Source: Ruegeria pomeroyi (GTDB lineage Bacteria > Pseudomonadota > Alphaproteobacteria > Rhodobacterales > Rhodobacteraceae). From it: a stretch of 64,000 nucleotides of DNA. Under the pieces are notes generated by a model. The model saw only the letters and a list, made by a program, of their open reading frames with translations, ran no database searches and had not been told where the DNA came from. This document shows positions 20,050 through 31,744 of this stretch, one piece after another. The stretch covers positions 124,001 through 188,000 of the forward strand of contig NZ_JAGQAG010000004.1 of NCBI RefSeq assembly GCF_021405525.1. The letters run 5' to 3'. Each line of letters opens with the position of its first letter. Position 1 is the stretch's first letter. Both the position numbers and the translations under genes were made by a program.

Positions 20050-21295
20050 GGGGCACCTTCTTCAGGGCTAAGGGTTCGGGGGCATGCATCAGCGGGTTGC
20101 TGTCGATCACCCCACCCGGCAAAAGCGCCGGAAAGGCCGATTGCGACCAGCGCACCAGCTGCACGGCGGGGGAGCCAAGCAGCAACTTGGCTGCGGGTTG
20201 TGTCCACAGCACATGGTCCATGCTGTCGTTGGGGCGATAGGGGGCGTCGGCAATGCCGTCGCCATTGACGTCGTAGGCGGCAAAGTCGGACCAATAGTTG
20301 CCGCGCCCGTCTTCGGACCACTCGACCCATTTGGTCGAGACATACTTGACCTGTGTCCGGTTGCCGACAAAGGCGTTGCCGACGATCCGGTTCCGCTCTG
20401 ACCCGGCGGTGAAATGGATGCCGATGCCGCAGCCTTCGAACCAGTTGTCGGTGAATTCATTCTTGTTGGCATTGTAAAGGAAGGTGCATTTTTCCTTTGC
20501 CCCCTTCACCACATTGCCCGAGATCACGCTGTCATTGGCATAATTCAGCATGACCCCATGTTCGCGGTCGCCGATCGAGACATTGCCGACCACCTTGACC
20601 CGGCTGGTGAACATCACCGCATAACCCAGATCGTTGCCGATCGAGACATTGCCCGAGACCTCGGAATTGTCGGCATACATGTAATGCACGGCAAAACGCA
20701 GATCGCGGAACAGGTTGTCGCGAAAGATATTGCGGCGCGAGGAGTTCACGAAGATGCCGTCGCGCCCGTATCGGATATCGTTACCCTCGACCACAGCGCC
20801 GGGGGCGTTCCAGACATAGACACCGTTGCCGCGCGCGTTCATATGGCGGTCCTGGCGGCCCTCGATCCGGTTGCCCTTGACCAGCGCATCCTTAGCGCCG
20901 TGGATATCGACGCCGTAGAGATTGCCGATCAGCACGTTGTTTTCCACCACCGGCGCGCGGGCGGTCTTGGTCAGCTGGATACCGCTGTCGATCCCGTCAT
21001 GGTTCGAACCCGAGCCGATCACGGTGAGCCCGCGCAGGGTCACGCCGGGGCCTGTCACGGTGATCACGCTGCCGGTGCCTTGTCCGTCAATGGTGGCCTG
21101 CCCCATCCCGTCAAGGGTAACGGGCCGGGACAGGACCAGGGTTTCGGCATAAATGCCGGGCGCCAGGCGGAGGGTGTCACCATCCGCCGCCTGGGCCAGT
21201 GTCCGGGCGATGGCCCCCGCCCGGTTGGGCACGTCCCAATCCGCCGCCCAAAGGGGGGTGGCAAAAAGGGTCGCAATCAGCAGGGGCCAGCGCAT
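20039..21295 (-). CDS. nosD: NosD periplasmic copper-centre maturation protein
   Basis: 418 residues with a signal peptide (about 1-17, ending PLWA). They are followed by many short repeats of the NosD/CASH right-handed beta-helix type (for example NVLIGNLYGVDIHGAKD, NDIRYGRDGIFVNSS and NVSIGNDLGYAV). It is the periplasmic partner of NosFY in building the CuZ cluster. It begins 3 bp after the nosZ stop. Confidence 0.94.
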   Translation of the reverse strand: MRWPLLIATLFATPLWAADWDVPNRAGAIARTLAQAADGDTLRLAPGIYAETLVLSRPVTLDGMGQATIDGQGTGSVITVTGPGVTLRGLTVIGSGSNHDGIDSGIQLTKTARAPVVENNVLIGNLYGVDIHGAKDALVKGNRIEGRQDRHMNARGNGVYVWNAPGAVVEGNDIRYGRDGIFVNSSRRNIFRDNLFRDLRFAVHYMYADNSEVSGNVSIGNDLGYAVMFTSRVKVVGNVSIGDREHGVMLNYANDSVISGNVVKGAKEKCTFLYNANKNEFTDNWFEGCGIGIHFTAGSERNRIVGNAFVGNRTQVKYVSTKWVEWSEDGRGNYWSDFAAYDVNGDGIADAPYRPNDSMDHVLWTQPAAKLLLGSPAVQLVRWSQSAFPALLPGGVIDSNPLMHAPEPLALKKVPHDG

Positions 21296-21298
21296 GAG

Positions 21299-23206
21299 TT
21301 ATGCCCCCCGCGGTTCGACAAACATCCGGCCACGCATTTCCATGTGCAGCGCGTGGCAGAACCACTGGCAATAGAACCAGTGCACACCCGGACGGTCGGC
21401 GATGAAGGTGACCGAAGCGGTGGCCTGCGGCGCCACTTCCATCGCGATGCCAAAGTTGGCCATGCACAGCCCGTGGGTCACGTCATCCACATCGTCGAGG
21501 TTGGTGACATAGATCGTCACCTCGTCGCCCTGTTTCACCGTGAACTTCTCAAGGCTGAAGGTCGGCGCCACGGACGTCATGTAGACCCGCACCTTGTTGC
21601 CGTCGCGGATCGGTTCCTCGGCGCCTTCCTCCAGGTCAACGCCATCGGCGGCGGCCTGCTGGCGGGCGTCTTCCCACATCGGGTCGTTGCGATCCCAGAC
21701 ATTGACCGGGTTCACCTTGGACCGGTGCACGATGATGCTGTCATGCGGCTCGGCAAAGGTCGGGCCGTCATGCACCACCTTCATCTTGTCGCCCGAGATG
21801 TCGATCAGCTGCTCGTTCTCGGGCTTCAAGGGGCCGACATTCAGGAACCGGTCCTTCGAGAACTTGTTCATCGACACCAGCCACTTGCCATCGGCCTCGG
21901 CGGTTTCGCCCATCGAGGTCGAGTTGTGGCCCGGCTGATACTGCACATCGACCTTGTCGAGGATCGGGTCGACATCGGCACCGGCATAAGCCTCGATCGC
22001 CTTTGCGATGTTCCACTTCACCACCTGGCTGTCCAGGAACAGGGTGGTATAGGCGTTGCCCTTGTTGTCGAACGCGGTGTGGAGCGGCCCAAGACCCAGC
22101 TGCGGTTCGGCCACGATGGCCGAACGCGGATCGGCATTGTCCGAGAACAGCGCATCGACCTTTTCGACGTCGATCACCGAGACGGTGGGCGACAGCTTGC
22201 CGTTGATCATGATGTGGCGCTTGTCGGGGGCGGCGTTACAGCCATGCGGGCTGTTGGGGATCGGGATATAGCGGGTATAGTTCTTGCCCGCGCCCTTGCG
22301 CCCGTCGACGACCTTGACGCCGTTCAGCTCCTGATAGTCGCCCGCGGCGATGCCGGCCTCGATTTCCTTGAGGTTGAACACGACCACATGGTCCTGCTCG
22401 TTCTCGGTCATCTCGGCAAGGTTCATGCCCATTTCCGAGTTGTACGAGGTCGAGAAGGCGTATTTGCCCTGATAGTCGCAATCGGTGTTGTCGAGGTTGC
22501 CCGACACGATCACCTGCCAGGCGATTTCCATGCTGTCGCCGTCAATCGCGGTGAAGATGTTCACATATTGCGAGGGATCGTCGAGGATCTGGCCGTCATT
22601 GACCAGCGGCGCCTCATGCTCGCCATTGGCAAAGACATAGCCGGTGCGCGGGTATTTCTGCGGACGCAGGCCGTGGATGTCATGCGCGTTGGGGATCTCG
22701 ATGATCTTGTCGCATTTCATCACATCGCAGCGCACGCGCGCCACGCGGGTGTTGGCCTTGTCGTTCATGAACAGGTAGCGCCCGTCATAAGTGCCATCAG
22801 TGAACGACATATGCGGGTGGTGCAGGTCGCCGTTGTCATAGGTGACCTTGCCGTTGGCGGCGAGGTACTGCTTGGTCTCGGGCAGCAGGCCCTCGGTCAG
22901 CACCTTGAGCGACTCGTTGGTCTGACCCCAGCCGGTGGCCGAGCAGCGGTTGAACACCGGCACCCGCATCAGTTCGCGCATTGAGGGGATGCCCAGGATG
23001 CGCAGCTCGCCGGTCTGGCCCGAGGACCAGAAGCCGTAATATTCGTCCAGCTCGCCTGGTTCGAGATTGGCCTTGGCGGCGGCGGATGCCTCCCGCGCGG
23101 TCATCAGGGTGGCCCCCAGCCCGGTGCTGGCCAGAACGGCGCCGGTCGCGGTCGCGCCTAACAGGCCGCGGCGGGTGACGCTCAGGTTGTTATCGTGGTC
23201 CGACAT
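21299..23206 (-). CDS. nosZ: Nitrous-oxide reductase NosZ (clade I, Tat-exported)
   Basis: 635 residues from ATG 23206, which follows a full AAAGGAGGA ribosome site. The N-terminus has a twin-arginine signal ([14 protein letters not shown]), as in clade I enzymes that are exported folded. The large seven-bladed propeller carries the CuZ histidines. The C-terminal cupredoxin has the CuA motif [16 protein letters not shown]. It reduces N2O to N2 in the periplasm, the last step of denitrification. It lies 14 bp after nosR. A longer open frame upstream overlaps nosR and was rejected. Confidence 0.98.
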   Translation of the reverse strand: MSDHDNNLSVTRRGLLGATATGAVLASTGLGATLMTAREASAAAKANLEPGELDEYYGFWSSGQTGELRILGIPSMRELMRVPVFNRCSATGWGQTNESLKVLTEGLLPETKQYLAANGKVTYDNGDLHHPHMSFTDGTYDGRYLFMNDKANTRVARVRCDVMKCDKIIEIPNAHDIHGLRPQKYPRTGYVFANGEHEAPLVNDGQILDDPSQYVNIFTAIDGDSMEIAWQVIVSGNLDNTDCDYQGKYAFSTSYNSEMGMNLAEMTENEQDHVVVFNLKEIEAGIAAGDYQELNGVKVVDGRKGAGKNYTRYIPIPNSPHGCNAAPDKRHIMINGKLSPTVSVIDVEKVDALFSDNADPRSAIVAEPQLGLGPLHTAFDNKGNAYTTLFLDSQVVKWNIAKAIEAYAGADVDPILDKVDVQYQPGHNSTSMGETAEADGKWLVSMNKFSKDRFLNVGPLKPENEQLIDISGDKMKVVHDGPTFAEPHDSIIVHRSKVNPVNVWDRNDPMWEDARQQAAADGVDLEEGAEEPIRDGNKVRVYMTSVAPTFSLEKFTVKQGDEVTIYVTNLDDVDDVTHGLCMANFGIAMEVAPQATASVTFIADRPGVHWFYCQWFCHALHMEMRGRMFVEPRGA

Positions 23207-23220
23207 GATCGTTCCTCCTT

Positions 23221-25392
23221 TCAGGAAGCTTCTTGCGGTTTGGCGTTTGGATGGTTCGCCGGTGGGTGTCCGAGGGTCAGTTTCGGATCGACCGTCCCTG
23301 TGCGCGCCCGCCGCTTGATCTGGCGGATGACGACGGGGCATTTGGCCTCGGACTGATAGAGCACCTGGCAATGCAGGCAGGTGATGCATTCGTTCGGGTT
23401 GATCTCGCCCGTGGGGTGGATCGCCTGAACCGGGCATTCGTTGGCGCAGGTCTGGCAGGGGTTGCCGCAATCCTTATAGCGGCGCAGCCAGTCGAACATG
23501 CGGATGCGGGCGGGGATCGCCAGCGCCGCGCCCAGCGGGCACAGATAGCGGCAATAGAACCGTTCGATGAAAAGGCCGATCAGCAAGAGCAGCAACGCAA
23601 ACACCACAAACGGCCAGTCGCGCATGAACTTGAGGATGATCGCGGTCTTGAACGGTTCGACCTCGGCATAGGTTTCGGCCAGCGGGATCGAGACAAAGCT
23701 GAGACCAAAAAGACCCAGGAAGATCATGTATTTCACTGGCCATAGCCGCTCGTTCAAGCCCCAGGGCAGGGTCCATTGCGGCAGGCGCAGGGCGCGGGCG
23801 ATCTTGTTGGTCAGCTCTTGCAGCGCGCCAAACGGGCAGAGCCAGCCGCAATAGGCCCCCCGCCCCCAAAAGATCAGCGCGGCGGCCACGGCGAACCACT
23901 GGATGAACACCAGCGGGTCGAGCAGAAACGCGTCCCAGCTGAAGCCCGAACGCAAGCTTCCCGCCAGCGCCATCAGGTTGACGACGCTCAGCTGCGCGTT
24001 GGCGTACCAGCCGATGAAGAACAGCGTCGCAGTCAGATAAGCGATGCGGAACCAGTAGAAGACGCGCGCGTTCATCGTGGCCTGGAACTGGAAGAAGAAG
24101 GTCGCCGTCAGCAGCAGCAGCATCGCGCTCAGGATGCCGATCTCGACAGTGCGGTCCTTCCAGATCCGTTGCCACAGCGCGGCCTTGGCGGCGGCCTCGT
24201 CGCTCGCATCCTCGACCACCACAGGGGCGGCGGCAGGCAGCAGGAAGCGTTCCGGCAGGCGGTAGCCCAGATCGAAGGTGAGGAAACTTTTCTCCACCGC
24301 GCCCACGGCGCGCTGCACCAGAAGTTGCAGGCGGAAGGGGGCGGCCGGGTCAAATTCGGCATCGGCGGGGATCTTGAAGAGGTCAAGTTCCGAGAACGCA
24401 GGGGCATCCGTCGCCGCGACCGTGCCCAGACGACGTTGCTGACGGTCGAAGAAGCGCACCGCGCTGTCGCCCTGGATCAGCTGGATCCGGTCGAAGATGC
24501 CCCCACGCACATAGCCCGATCCCTTGAAGCTGTAGGCGCCGCGCCCGAGTACCAGAATGGCCTGCTCACCCGGCTCCAGCCAGTTTTGCAGGTTGGCATA
24601 CTCCGCCTCACCCAGCAGGGTGCGGCCGATCTCGGGCACCGAGACCAAGGCCAGGTGCATGTCGATGAACGTATCCTCGGGCGCGCCCGGTTCGGGGCGC
24701 TTGATGGCGCGGGCGTCGCCGGTGGCCTCAAAGGCCGCGTTGACCTGACCGATATCCAGGGTCATCCGCCGGACCGAGCCGTCGCCCGACAGGGTGAACC
24801 AGTCACTGGTCCCGGTCTGACCCATGTCGATCTCGCGACGCGGGCCTTCGGGGGTGGCGGGCGACAGGCCGCCCAGTCCCAGCGCGCGCGCCACCTTGAG
24901 CCCTGCGCGCACCAGACTGTCGTCGATCACCATGATGGTGACCGTGGCGCCTGAGATGATGTCGAGGTCATGCCCCTCGCCGCCGGTCTCGGCCTCGCGT
25001 TTCAGGTCAAGACCCTGATAGCCCTCGGTCAGGGCGACCATCCTGGAATTGGGGATGCCGATCAGCACGATCGGTTCGGAATGTTCCACCAGCTTGACGC
25101 CGGTCAGCACCGCGTCGGCGTCGATGGCGGCGATCACATGGATCGGCTTGCCGGAATAGCCGGTGGTGCCCACGAAATCCGAGGTGAGAAAGGCCCAGGC
25201 AACGGTCTCGCCACCCTTGAGCACCGGCGCCACCGGCACATCCTCGCGCAGCGGGCCAAAGGCGTCGGCGCCGGGGGCCAGATCGGCGGGTGCAAGCGCG
25301 GCCAGAAACCGGGGCAGGTCGCTGGCCAGCGCCGGGATGGGGGCCAGAAACAGAAGGGTCAACAGAACCCGGATGACGCGTGTGATCAGCAC
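23221..25392 (-). CDS. nosR: NosR, membrane flavin/iron-sulfur protein for N2O reduction
   Basis: 723 residues. After a signal peptide there is a periplasmic FMN-binding domain with the flavinylation motif ISGATVT (about residues 145-151). Several transmembrane helices follow, with [10 protein letters not shown] and [10 protein letters not shown] motifs. The C-terminal region has polyferredoxin-type clusters ([13 protein letters not shown] and [11 protein letters not shown]). NosR is needed for nos expression and for electron supply to NosZ. It overlaps nosC by 7 bp. Flavin attachment normally needs an ApbE/NosX enzyme, and none is encoded nearby. Confidence 0.96.
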   Translation of the reverse strand: MLITRVIRVLLTLLFLAPIPALASDLPRFLAALAPADLAPGADAFGPLREDVPVAPVLKGGETVAWAFLTSDFVGTTGYSGKPIHVIAAIDADAVLTGVKLVEHSEPIVLIGIPNSRMVALTEGYQGLDLKREAETGGEGHDLDIISGATVTIMVIDDSLVRAGLKVARALGLGGLSPATPEGPRREIDMGQTGTSDWFTLSGDGSVRRMTLDIGQVNAAFEATGDARAIKRPEPGAPEDTFIDMHLALVSVPEIGRTLLGEAEYANLQNWLEPGEQAILVLGRGAYSFKGSGYVRGGIFDRIQLIQGDSAVRFFDRQQRRLGTVAATDAPAFSELDLFKIPADAEFDPAAPFRLQLLVQRAVGAVEKSFLTFDLGYRLPERFLLPAAAPVVVEDASDEAAAKAALWQRIWKDRTVEIGILSAMLLLLTATFFFQFQATMNARVFYWFRIAYLTATLFFIGWYANAQLSVVNLMALAGSLRSGFSWDAFLLDPLVFIQWFAVAAALIFWGRGAYCGWLCPFGALQELTNKIARALRLPQWTLPWGLNERLWPVKYMIFLGLFGLSFVSIPLAETYAEVEPFKTAIILKFMRDWPFVVFALLLLLIGLFIERFYCRYLCPLGAALAIPARIRMFDWLRRYKDCGNPCQTCANECPVQAIHPTGEINPNECITCLHCQVLYQSEAKCPVVIRQIKRRARTGTVDPKLTLGHPPANHPNAKPQEAS

Positions 25393-25784
25393 ATCGCACC
25401 TCTCTTGTCTTGGATTGGGGGGCCACGGGTCTCGGGCCAGAGCCGGTTCCGCACCGCCCGAGCCGACACGTCGGTTCGGGTCGGTTGCCGGGCGTCGAGG
25501 AGGACCGGTTCGACGACCCCGCCATAGGCGGGCGTCATGAAATCAACCGCTGTCGAACACATCAGGCAATCGTCGCAATCGGGGCAGGGATCATCCGTGC
25601 CCTCGACCGGCATCTGGATCCAGACCGCGCCCTCTTCCGAGCAGATCTCGATCCATGCGCCTTCATCAGCCTGGGCCAGCTGCGGCGCCAGCAGTTGCAG
25701 CACCATCAGCACGATGCCCAAGACACCACCGACGCGGCGCAGGGCGCTGCGGATCGGGTCCGGTATGTCGGTCTGGCGGGGCAT
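25386..25784 (-). CDS. nosC: NosC-like small membrane protein with a cysteine cluster
   Basis: 132 residues from ATG 25784 (GAGG upstream); a GTG 15 bp earlier is possible. It has one N-terminal hydrophobic segment (about 17-38), an ICSEEG motif and the cluster CPDCDDCLMC, i.e. four cysteines at CxxC spacing. In Paracoccus, nosC sits upstream of nosR and encodes a small protein with a CXXCXXC motif involved in copper-dependent control of nos. Position and motif match, though similarity was not computed. It is first in the operon, behind a Crp/Fnr-type box. Confidence 0.72.
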   Translation of the reverse strand: MPRQTDIPDPIRSALRRVGGVLGIVLMVLQLLAPQLAQADEGAWIEICSEEGAVWIQMPVEGTDDPCPDCDDCLMCSTAVDFMTPAYGGVVEPVLLDARQPTRTDVSARAVRNRLWPETRGPPIQDKRGAMC

Positions 25785-25846
25785 AAGCACCTCGGGCACG
25801 GGATTGCGTCTGGCCCGAGTCCTATGCGTCCCGCCGCGCCGCTTAC

Positions 25847-25856
25847 TTGACTTTGG

Positions 25857-25860
<4 letters not shown>
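25847..25860 (-). promoter_or_regulatory. Crp/Fnr-type (Nnr/Dnr-like) box upstream of nosC
   Basis: TTGACTTTGGTCAG fits the TTGA-N6-TCAA dyad with one change. It lies 63 bp before the nosC ATG and overlaps the stop codon of pcaQ (25857-25859). Closely matching boxes occur before norC and nirS. Confidence 0.7.
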
Positions 25861-28036
<2,176 letters not shown>

Positions 28037-28058
28037 GGCGTGGCGGAAAGGAAGACGA

Positions 28059-28436
28059 ATGTCTGAACGCTATGACAACGGAATGAAGGTACGCCGCCAG
28101 GTGCTGGGTGACGCTTATGTCGACCGGGCCGAGGCGAACCGGACCGAGTTCGAAAGCCCGTTTCAGACCCTGATCACCGAAGGCGCCTGGGGCACGGTCT
28201 GGGCCAGCGACGGGATCAGCGACCGGGAACGGTCGATGCTGACGCTGGCGCTGTTGGCGGCGCTGGGGAATTTCGACGAAATTCCCATGCACATCCGTGC
28301 CACCACGCGGACCGGCGCCAGCAAGCAGGACGTGCTCGAGGCCTTCCAGCATGTGGCGATCTATGCCGGCGTGCCGCGCGCCAATCAGGCGCTGAAACTG
28401 GCGCGGCAGACCTATGACGAGATGGAAGCGGAATGA
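28059..28436 (+). CDS. pcaC: 4-carboxymuconolactone decarboxylase PcaC
   Basis: 125 residues from ATG 28059 (AAAGGAAG upstream). A small CMD-family protein with the usual [20 protein letters not shown] start, the middle [17 protein letters not shown] and the GVPRAN motif near the end. It decarboxylates 4-carboxymuconolactone to beta-ketoadipate enol-lactone. Its stop overlaps an alternative pcaH start (ATGA). Confidence 0.94.
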   Translation: MSERYDNGMKVRRQVLGDAYVDRAEANRTEFESPFQTLITEGAWGTVWASDGISDRERSMLTLALLAALGNFDEIPMHIRATTRTGASKQDVLEAFQHVAIYAGVPRANQALKLARQTYDEMEAE

Positions 28437-28480
28437 GCGGACCGGAGCGCGAACGGCCCAGCCAAGAGGAGACAGCCCAG

Positions 28481-29209
28481 ATGACCAAACCCGGCGAATT
28501 CTACCAGCGTGACCGCGCCTGGCATCCGCCCGCGCATGTCCCCGACTACAAGACCTCGGTTGCGCGCTCTCCCCGGCAGGCATTGATCAGCCTCGAGAAC
28601 ACGGTGAGCGAGATCACCGGCCCGGTTTTCGGCCACACCGATATCGGCGCCGACGACAATGACCTGATCCACAACTACGCCCAGACGGGCCAAAGCGCCA
28701 TCGGCGAGCGGATCCTCTTGCATGGGAGAATTTTCGACGAAAATTCTCGACCCCTGCCGAACACGCTGGTGGAAATCTGGCAGGCCAACGCAGGCGGGCG
28801 GTATCGCCACAAGAAAGATACCTATCTGGCCCCCATCGATCCCAATTTCGGTGGTTGCGGGCGCACCCTGACCGACGACAACGGCTATTACTACTTTCGC
28901 ACAGTAAAACCCGGCGCCTATCCCTGGCGCAACTGGGTCAACAGCTGGCGACCCGCCCATATCCACATGTCGATCTTCGGCACCGCCTTTGCCCAGCGGC
29001 TGATCACCCAACTCTATTTCGAGGGCGACCCGCTGATCCACAAATGCCCGATCGTCAACACCATCCCCGACCCCGCCGCCATCGACCGCCTGATCGCGCC
29101 GCTCGACATGAATGCCGCGATCCCCTTCGACTGTCTGGCCTATCGCTTCGACGTGGTGCTGCGCGGGCGCCGCTCGACCCTGTTCGAGAACCGGCTTGAG
29201 GGAAACTGA
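28481..29209 (+). CDS. pcaH: Protocatechuate 3,4-dioxygenase beta subunit PcaH
   Basis: 242 residues from ATG 28481, after a strong GAGGAG site; an in-frame ATG at 28433 that overlaps pcaC would add 16 residues. Iron ligands typical of the beta subunit are visible: a Tyr in PGAYPW and the His pair in RPAHIHMS. With PcaG it cleaves protocatechuate to 3-carboxy-cis,cis-muconate. The coding region contains a perfect 23-bp A+T-rich palindrome (28726-28748), read through as RIFDENS without breaking the frame. Confidence 0.95.
   Translation: MTKPGEFYQRDRAWHPPAHVPDYKTSVARSPRQALISLENTVSEITGPVFGHTDIGADDNDLIHNYAQTGQSAIGERILLHGRIFDENSRPLPNTLVEIWQANAGGRYRHKKDTYLAPIDPNFGGCGRTLTDDNGYYYFRTVKPGAYPWRNWVNSWRPAHIHMSIFGTAFAQRLITQLYFEGDPLIHKCPIVNTIPDPAAIDRLIAPLDMNAAIPFDCLAYRFDVVLRGRRSTLFENRLEGN
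28726..28748. repeat. Perfect palindrome inside pcaH
   Basis: Arms GAGAATTTTCG (28726-28736) and CGAAAATTCTC (28738-28748) flank a single central base. The A+T content is far above the surrounding gene. It may be a small dispersed palindromic element carried in frame. Confidence 0.75.
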
Positions 29210-29273
29210 TGCGTTTCCACTGGAAGCGAAACCCGGTTTTCCGGTTCGCAAACGCGACAACGAGGAGAGGATC

Positions 29274-29894
29274 ATGGTCCAGAAGCTCGACTATCTGAAG
29301 GAAACTCCGTCCCAGACCGCAGGCCCCTATGTGCATATAGGTCTGGCCCCCGGCGCCGCCGGTTTTGACATCTATGACCAGGAACTGGGCTGGGACATCG
29401 CCGGACCCAATGCCGCCGGTGAGCGTATCCGGGTCGAGGGCCGGGTGATCGACGGCACCGGAAGCCCGGTCAAGGATGTACTGATCGAGGTCTGGCAGGC
29501 CAATGCCGCCGGCATCCATGCCCATCCCGAACACGCCGGCGAGGTCGAGGACGGGTTTCGCGGCTGGGGCCGGGTGATTACCGATTTCGAGACCGGCGAG
29601 TGGGGTTTCGACACCGTCAAACCCGGCCCGGTGCCGGGGCGCAACGGCGCGACACAGGCACCGCACCTGAACCTGTGGATTGTGGCGCGCGGCATCAATA
29701 TCGGCCTCAACACCCGGCTCTATTTCAGCGACGAGTCCGAGGCCAATGCCGCCGACCCGGTGCTGAACCTGATCGAATGGGAAAACCGCCGCGCGACCCT
29801 GGTCGCTGTCCGAGGCGAACGCGAGGGCAAAACGCTCTACCGTTTCGACATTCACCTGCAAGGCCCGCAGGAAACCGTCTTTTTCGATATCTGA
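29274..29894 (+). CDS. pcaG: Protocatechuate 3,4-dioxygenase alpha subunit PcaG
   Basis: 206 residues from ATG 29274 (GAGGAGAGG upstream). The start TPSQTAGPYVHIGLAP and the IEVWQANAAGIHAHP core are standard for the alpha subunit, which shares the intradiol dioxygenase fold with PcaH but lacks the iron ligands. An upstream extension inside pcaH was rejected. It lies 64 bp after pcaH, a gap containing an imperfect hairpin. Confidence 0.95.
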   Translation: MVQKLDYLKETPSQTAGPYVHIGLAPGAAGFDIYDQELGWDIAGPNAAGERIRVEGRVIDGTGSPVKDVLIEVWQANAAGIHAHPEHAGEVEDGFRGWGRVITDFETGEWGFDTVKPGPVPGRNGATQAPHLNLWIVARGINIGLNTRLYFSDESEANAADPVLNLIEWENRRATLVAVRGEREGKTLYRFDIHLQGPQETVFFDI

Positions 29895-29909
29895 GACCGG
29901 AGACCGCCC

Positions 29910-30749
29910 ATGGACAAGCCCTGCATCATATGCGTCGCGATCACCGGCTCCGTTCCCACCAAGGCCGACAACCCCGCCGTGCCGATCACGGTCAGCGAAC
30001 AGGTCGAAAGCACGCATGAGGCGTTCGAGGCCGGCGCCACCATCGCCCATTGCCATGTGCGCAACGACGACGGCACCCCCACCAGCGACCCCGACCGTTT
30101 TGCCCGCCTGCTGGAGGGGCTTCACACGCATTGCCCGGGTATGATCGTGCAACTCTCGACCGGCGGTCGGTCAGGGGCCGGTCGGGCGCGCGGTGGCATG
30201 TTGCCACTGAAACCTGACATGGCCTCGCTCTCGGTCGGGTCCAACAACTTCCCCACGCGGGTCTACGAGAACCCGCCCGACCTGGTCGAATGGCTGGCCT
30301 CCGAGATGCGGACCCATCAGGTCACCCCGGAAATCGAGGCCTTCGACCTCAGCCATATCCTGCGCGCCATCGACATGCACGGACGCGGGCTGCTCCATGG
30401 CAAACTCTATGTGCAATTCGTGATGGGGGTGAAGAACGCGATGCCCGCCGATCGCGAAGTGTTCGATTTCTACGTCCGGATGATGCAGACGCGTGCGCCG
30501 CAAGCCGAATGGTGCGCCGCCGGTATTGGCGCCAATCAACTGGCGGTGAATGAATGGGCCATCGCTGCGGGCGGACACACCCGCACGGGGCTAGAGGACA
30601 ATATCCGTCTCGACCGGCACACGCTTGCCCCCTCCAACGCCGCGCTGGTACGGCGCAGCGTTGAACTTTGCGAGAAATACCTGCGCCCCGTCGCCACCTG
30701 GCAGCAGGCACGTGAGCTTCTCGACCTTGCGGCAACGGCGCGGAATTGA
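29910..30749 (+). CDS. BKACE-family protein (beta-keto acid cleavage enzyme, DUF849)
   Basis: 279 residues. The start CIICVAITGSVPTKADNPAVP, the zinc-binding HxH in IAHCHVRNDDGTPT, and GGRSGAGRARGGML are typical of the BKACE family. These enzymes condense a beta-keto acid with acetyl-CoA and split it to a CoA ester and acetoacetate. It is 15 bp after pcaG with a GGAG site, so it belongs to the pca operon. It may act on a beta-ketoadipate-like product, as an alternative to the thiolase route. Substrate is inferred from context only. Confidence 0.85.
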   Translation: MDKPCIICVAITGSVPTKADNPAVPITVSEQVESTHEAFEAGATIAHCHVRNDDGTPTSDPDRFARLLEGLHTHCPGMIVQLSTGGRSGAGRARGGMLPLKPDMASLSVGSNNFPTRVYENPPDLVEWLASEMRTHQVTPEIEAFDLSHILRAIDMHGRGLLHGKLYVQFVMGVKNAMPADREVFDFYVRMMQTRAPQAEWCAAGIGANQLAVNEWAIAAGGHTRTGLEDNIRLDRHTLAPSNAALVRRSVELCEKYLRPVATWQQARELLDLAATARN

Positions 30750-30780
30750 AAACGGGCGCACACCCCGCTATGCGGACCCG

Positions 30781-31161
30781 ATGAGACAAAAGGCGGGCAG
30801 CTATCTGGCGGTATTCGCGGGCGGGGCAATCGGCTCTGTCCTGCGCGAGGTGCTGGGTACCCAACTGCCAGGACTACCCTTCCTCACCGCCACATTCGGC
30901 ATCAACACCGCCGCCTGTTTCGTGCTCGGCTGGCTTTTTGCCATCCGCCACCGGCTGCACCCCCATCTGCTTCATCTGGGCGCAGTGGGGTTCTGTGGCG
31001 GTCTTTCGACCTTTTCCTCATTCATCCTCGAACTGGACCGGCTCACAAATTCCGGCGGCTGGTCCATCGGCCTCGTCGCCATGACGGTGGAAATCGCCGC
31101 GGGCCTTGCCGCCGCCATCCTGGGCGAAGCGCTGGGGCGCAGCCACGAGGCGCGGCGATGA
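30781..31161 (+). CDS. crcB: Fluoride channel CrcB/Fluc, first copy
   Basis: 126 residues from ATG 30781. Four transmembrane helices and the family motifs GGAIGSVLRE, GINTAACFVLGW and GFCGGLSTFSSF are present. It exports fluoride passively as half of a dual-topology dimer. It overlaps the second crcB gene by 4 bp. The 31-bp gap behind the BKACE gene is too short for a fluoride riboswitch. Confidence 0.9.
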   Translation: MRQKAGSYLAVFAGGAIGSVLREVLGTQLPGLPFLTATFGINTAACFVLGWLFAIRHRLHPHLLHLGAVGFCGGLSTFSSFILELDRLTNSGGWSIGLVAMTVEIAAGLAAAILGEALGRSHEARR

Positions 31162-31520
31162 CGACCTTTGCCCTGCATGCGCTCTTTGCACTCGGCGGCG
31201 GTCTCGGGGCGGTCCTGCGCCACTGGGTCGCGCGTCGCGTGACACATGACCTGCCGCTCGCAACCCTTGTGGTCAATGTGCTCGGTACCCTGCTGCTGGG
31301 TATTTGGCTCGGCCAACCCGCAACCGGTGCAGCGGACCCGGACCAAAGCCGCCAGCTGATCCTCGGTTTCTGTGGCGGCTTCACCACCTTCTCCAGCTTT
31401 GCCTATCAGACGCTCGACCTGCATCGCGCCCGCTCGATCGCCAGCGCCGCCGTCAACATCCTCGCCAGCGTGGCGCTCTGCGCGCTTGCCTACCTGTTGG
31501 GGACCTCTCTGAGCGGCTGA
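31158..31520 (+). CDS. crcB: Fluoride channel CrcB/Fluc, second copy
   Basis: 120 residues with the same four-helix plan and motifs (GGLGAVLRHW, VNVLGTLLLGIW, GFCGGFTTFSSF) as the gene before it. Tandem crcB pairs usually make the two inverted halves of a heterodimeric fluoride channel. A terminator-like stem-loop follows 15 bp after the stop. Confidence 0.92.
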   Translation: MTTFALHALFALGGGLGAVLRHWVARRVTHDLPLATLVVNVLGTLLLGIWLGQPATGAADPDQSRQLILGFCGGFTTFSSFAYQTLDLHRARSIASAAVNILASVALCALAYLLGTSLSG

Positions 31521-31534
31521 GCCGGGCGACAGCG

Positions 31535-31554
31535 CTGGGGGACCAGTCCCCCAG
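31535..31554 (+). terminator. Stem-loop after the crcB pair
   Basis: CTGGGGGA (31535-31542) and TCCCCCAG (31547-31554) pair perfectly around a CCAG loop. No T-run follows, so efficiency is uncertain. Confidence 0.55.
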
Positions 31555-31561
31555 ACCCCCT

Positions 31562-31623
31562 GGAGTATTTCCGACCAGAAAGAAACAAGAGGGTCCCTGC
31601 TTCTTTCTGGTTCACAATACTCC
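31562..31623. repeat. Large imperfect palindrome between crcB and the dihaem cytochrome gene
   Basis: Outer arms GGAGTATT (31562-31569) / AATACTCC (31616-31623) and inner arms ACCAGAAAGAA (31574-31584) / TTCTTTCTGGT (31601-31611) fold into one long hairpin. The whole 224-bp gap (31521-31744) has no gene. The element resembles a dispersed intergenic repeat rather than a simple terminator, but no second copy is in this window. Confidence 0.6.
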
Positions 31624-31744
31624 CGCCGGAGGCGCCGCACCCGGCAAACCGCGCAGCCGGGGCGAGGATACGTCACCTCTCGTCCCGCGCCGAGGAGGAG
31701 GAACGACGACGAGATCCCGAGCGCGCCGAAGGCGCACCGCCTGG

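Noticed and set aside
20414-22984. 856-codon plus-strand frame opposite nosD and nosZ
   Set aside because: Low-complexity His/Asp/Arg composition over a certain gene on the other strand, with no ribosome site or family motif.
30750-30780. Fluoride riboswitch before crcB
   Set aside because: Only 31 bp separate crcB from the previous gene, and no fluoride aptamer motif is present there.
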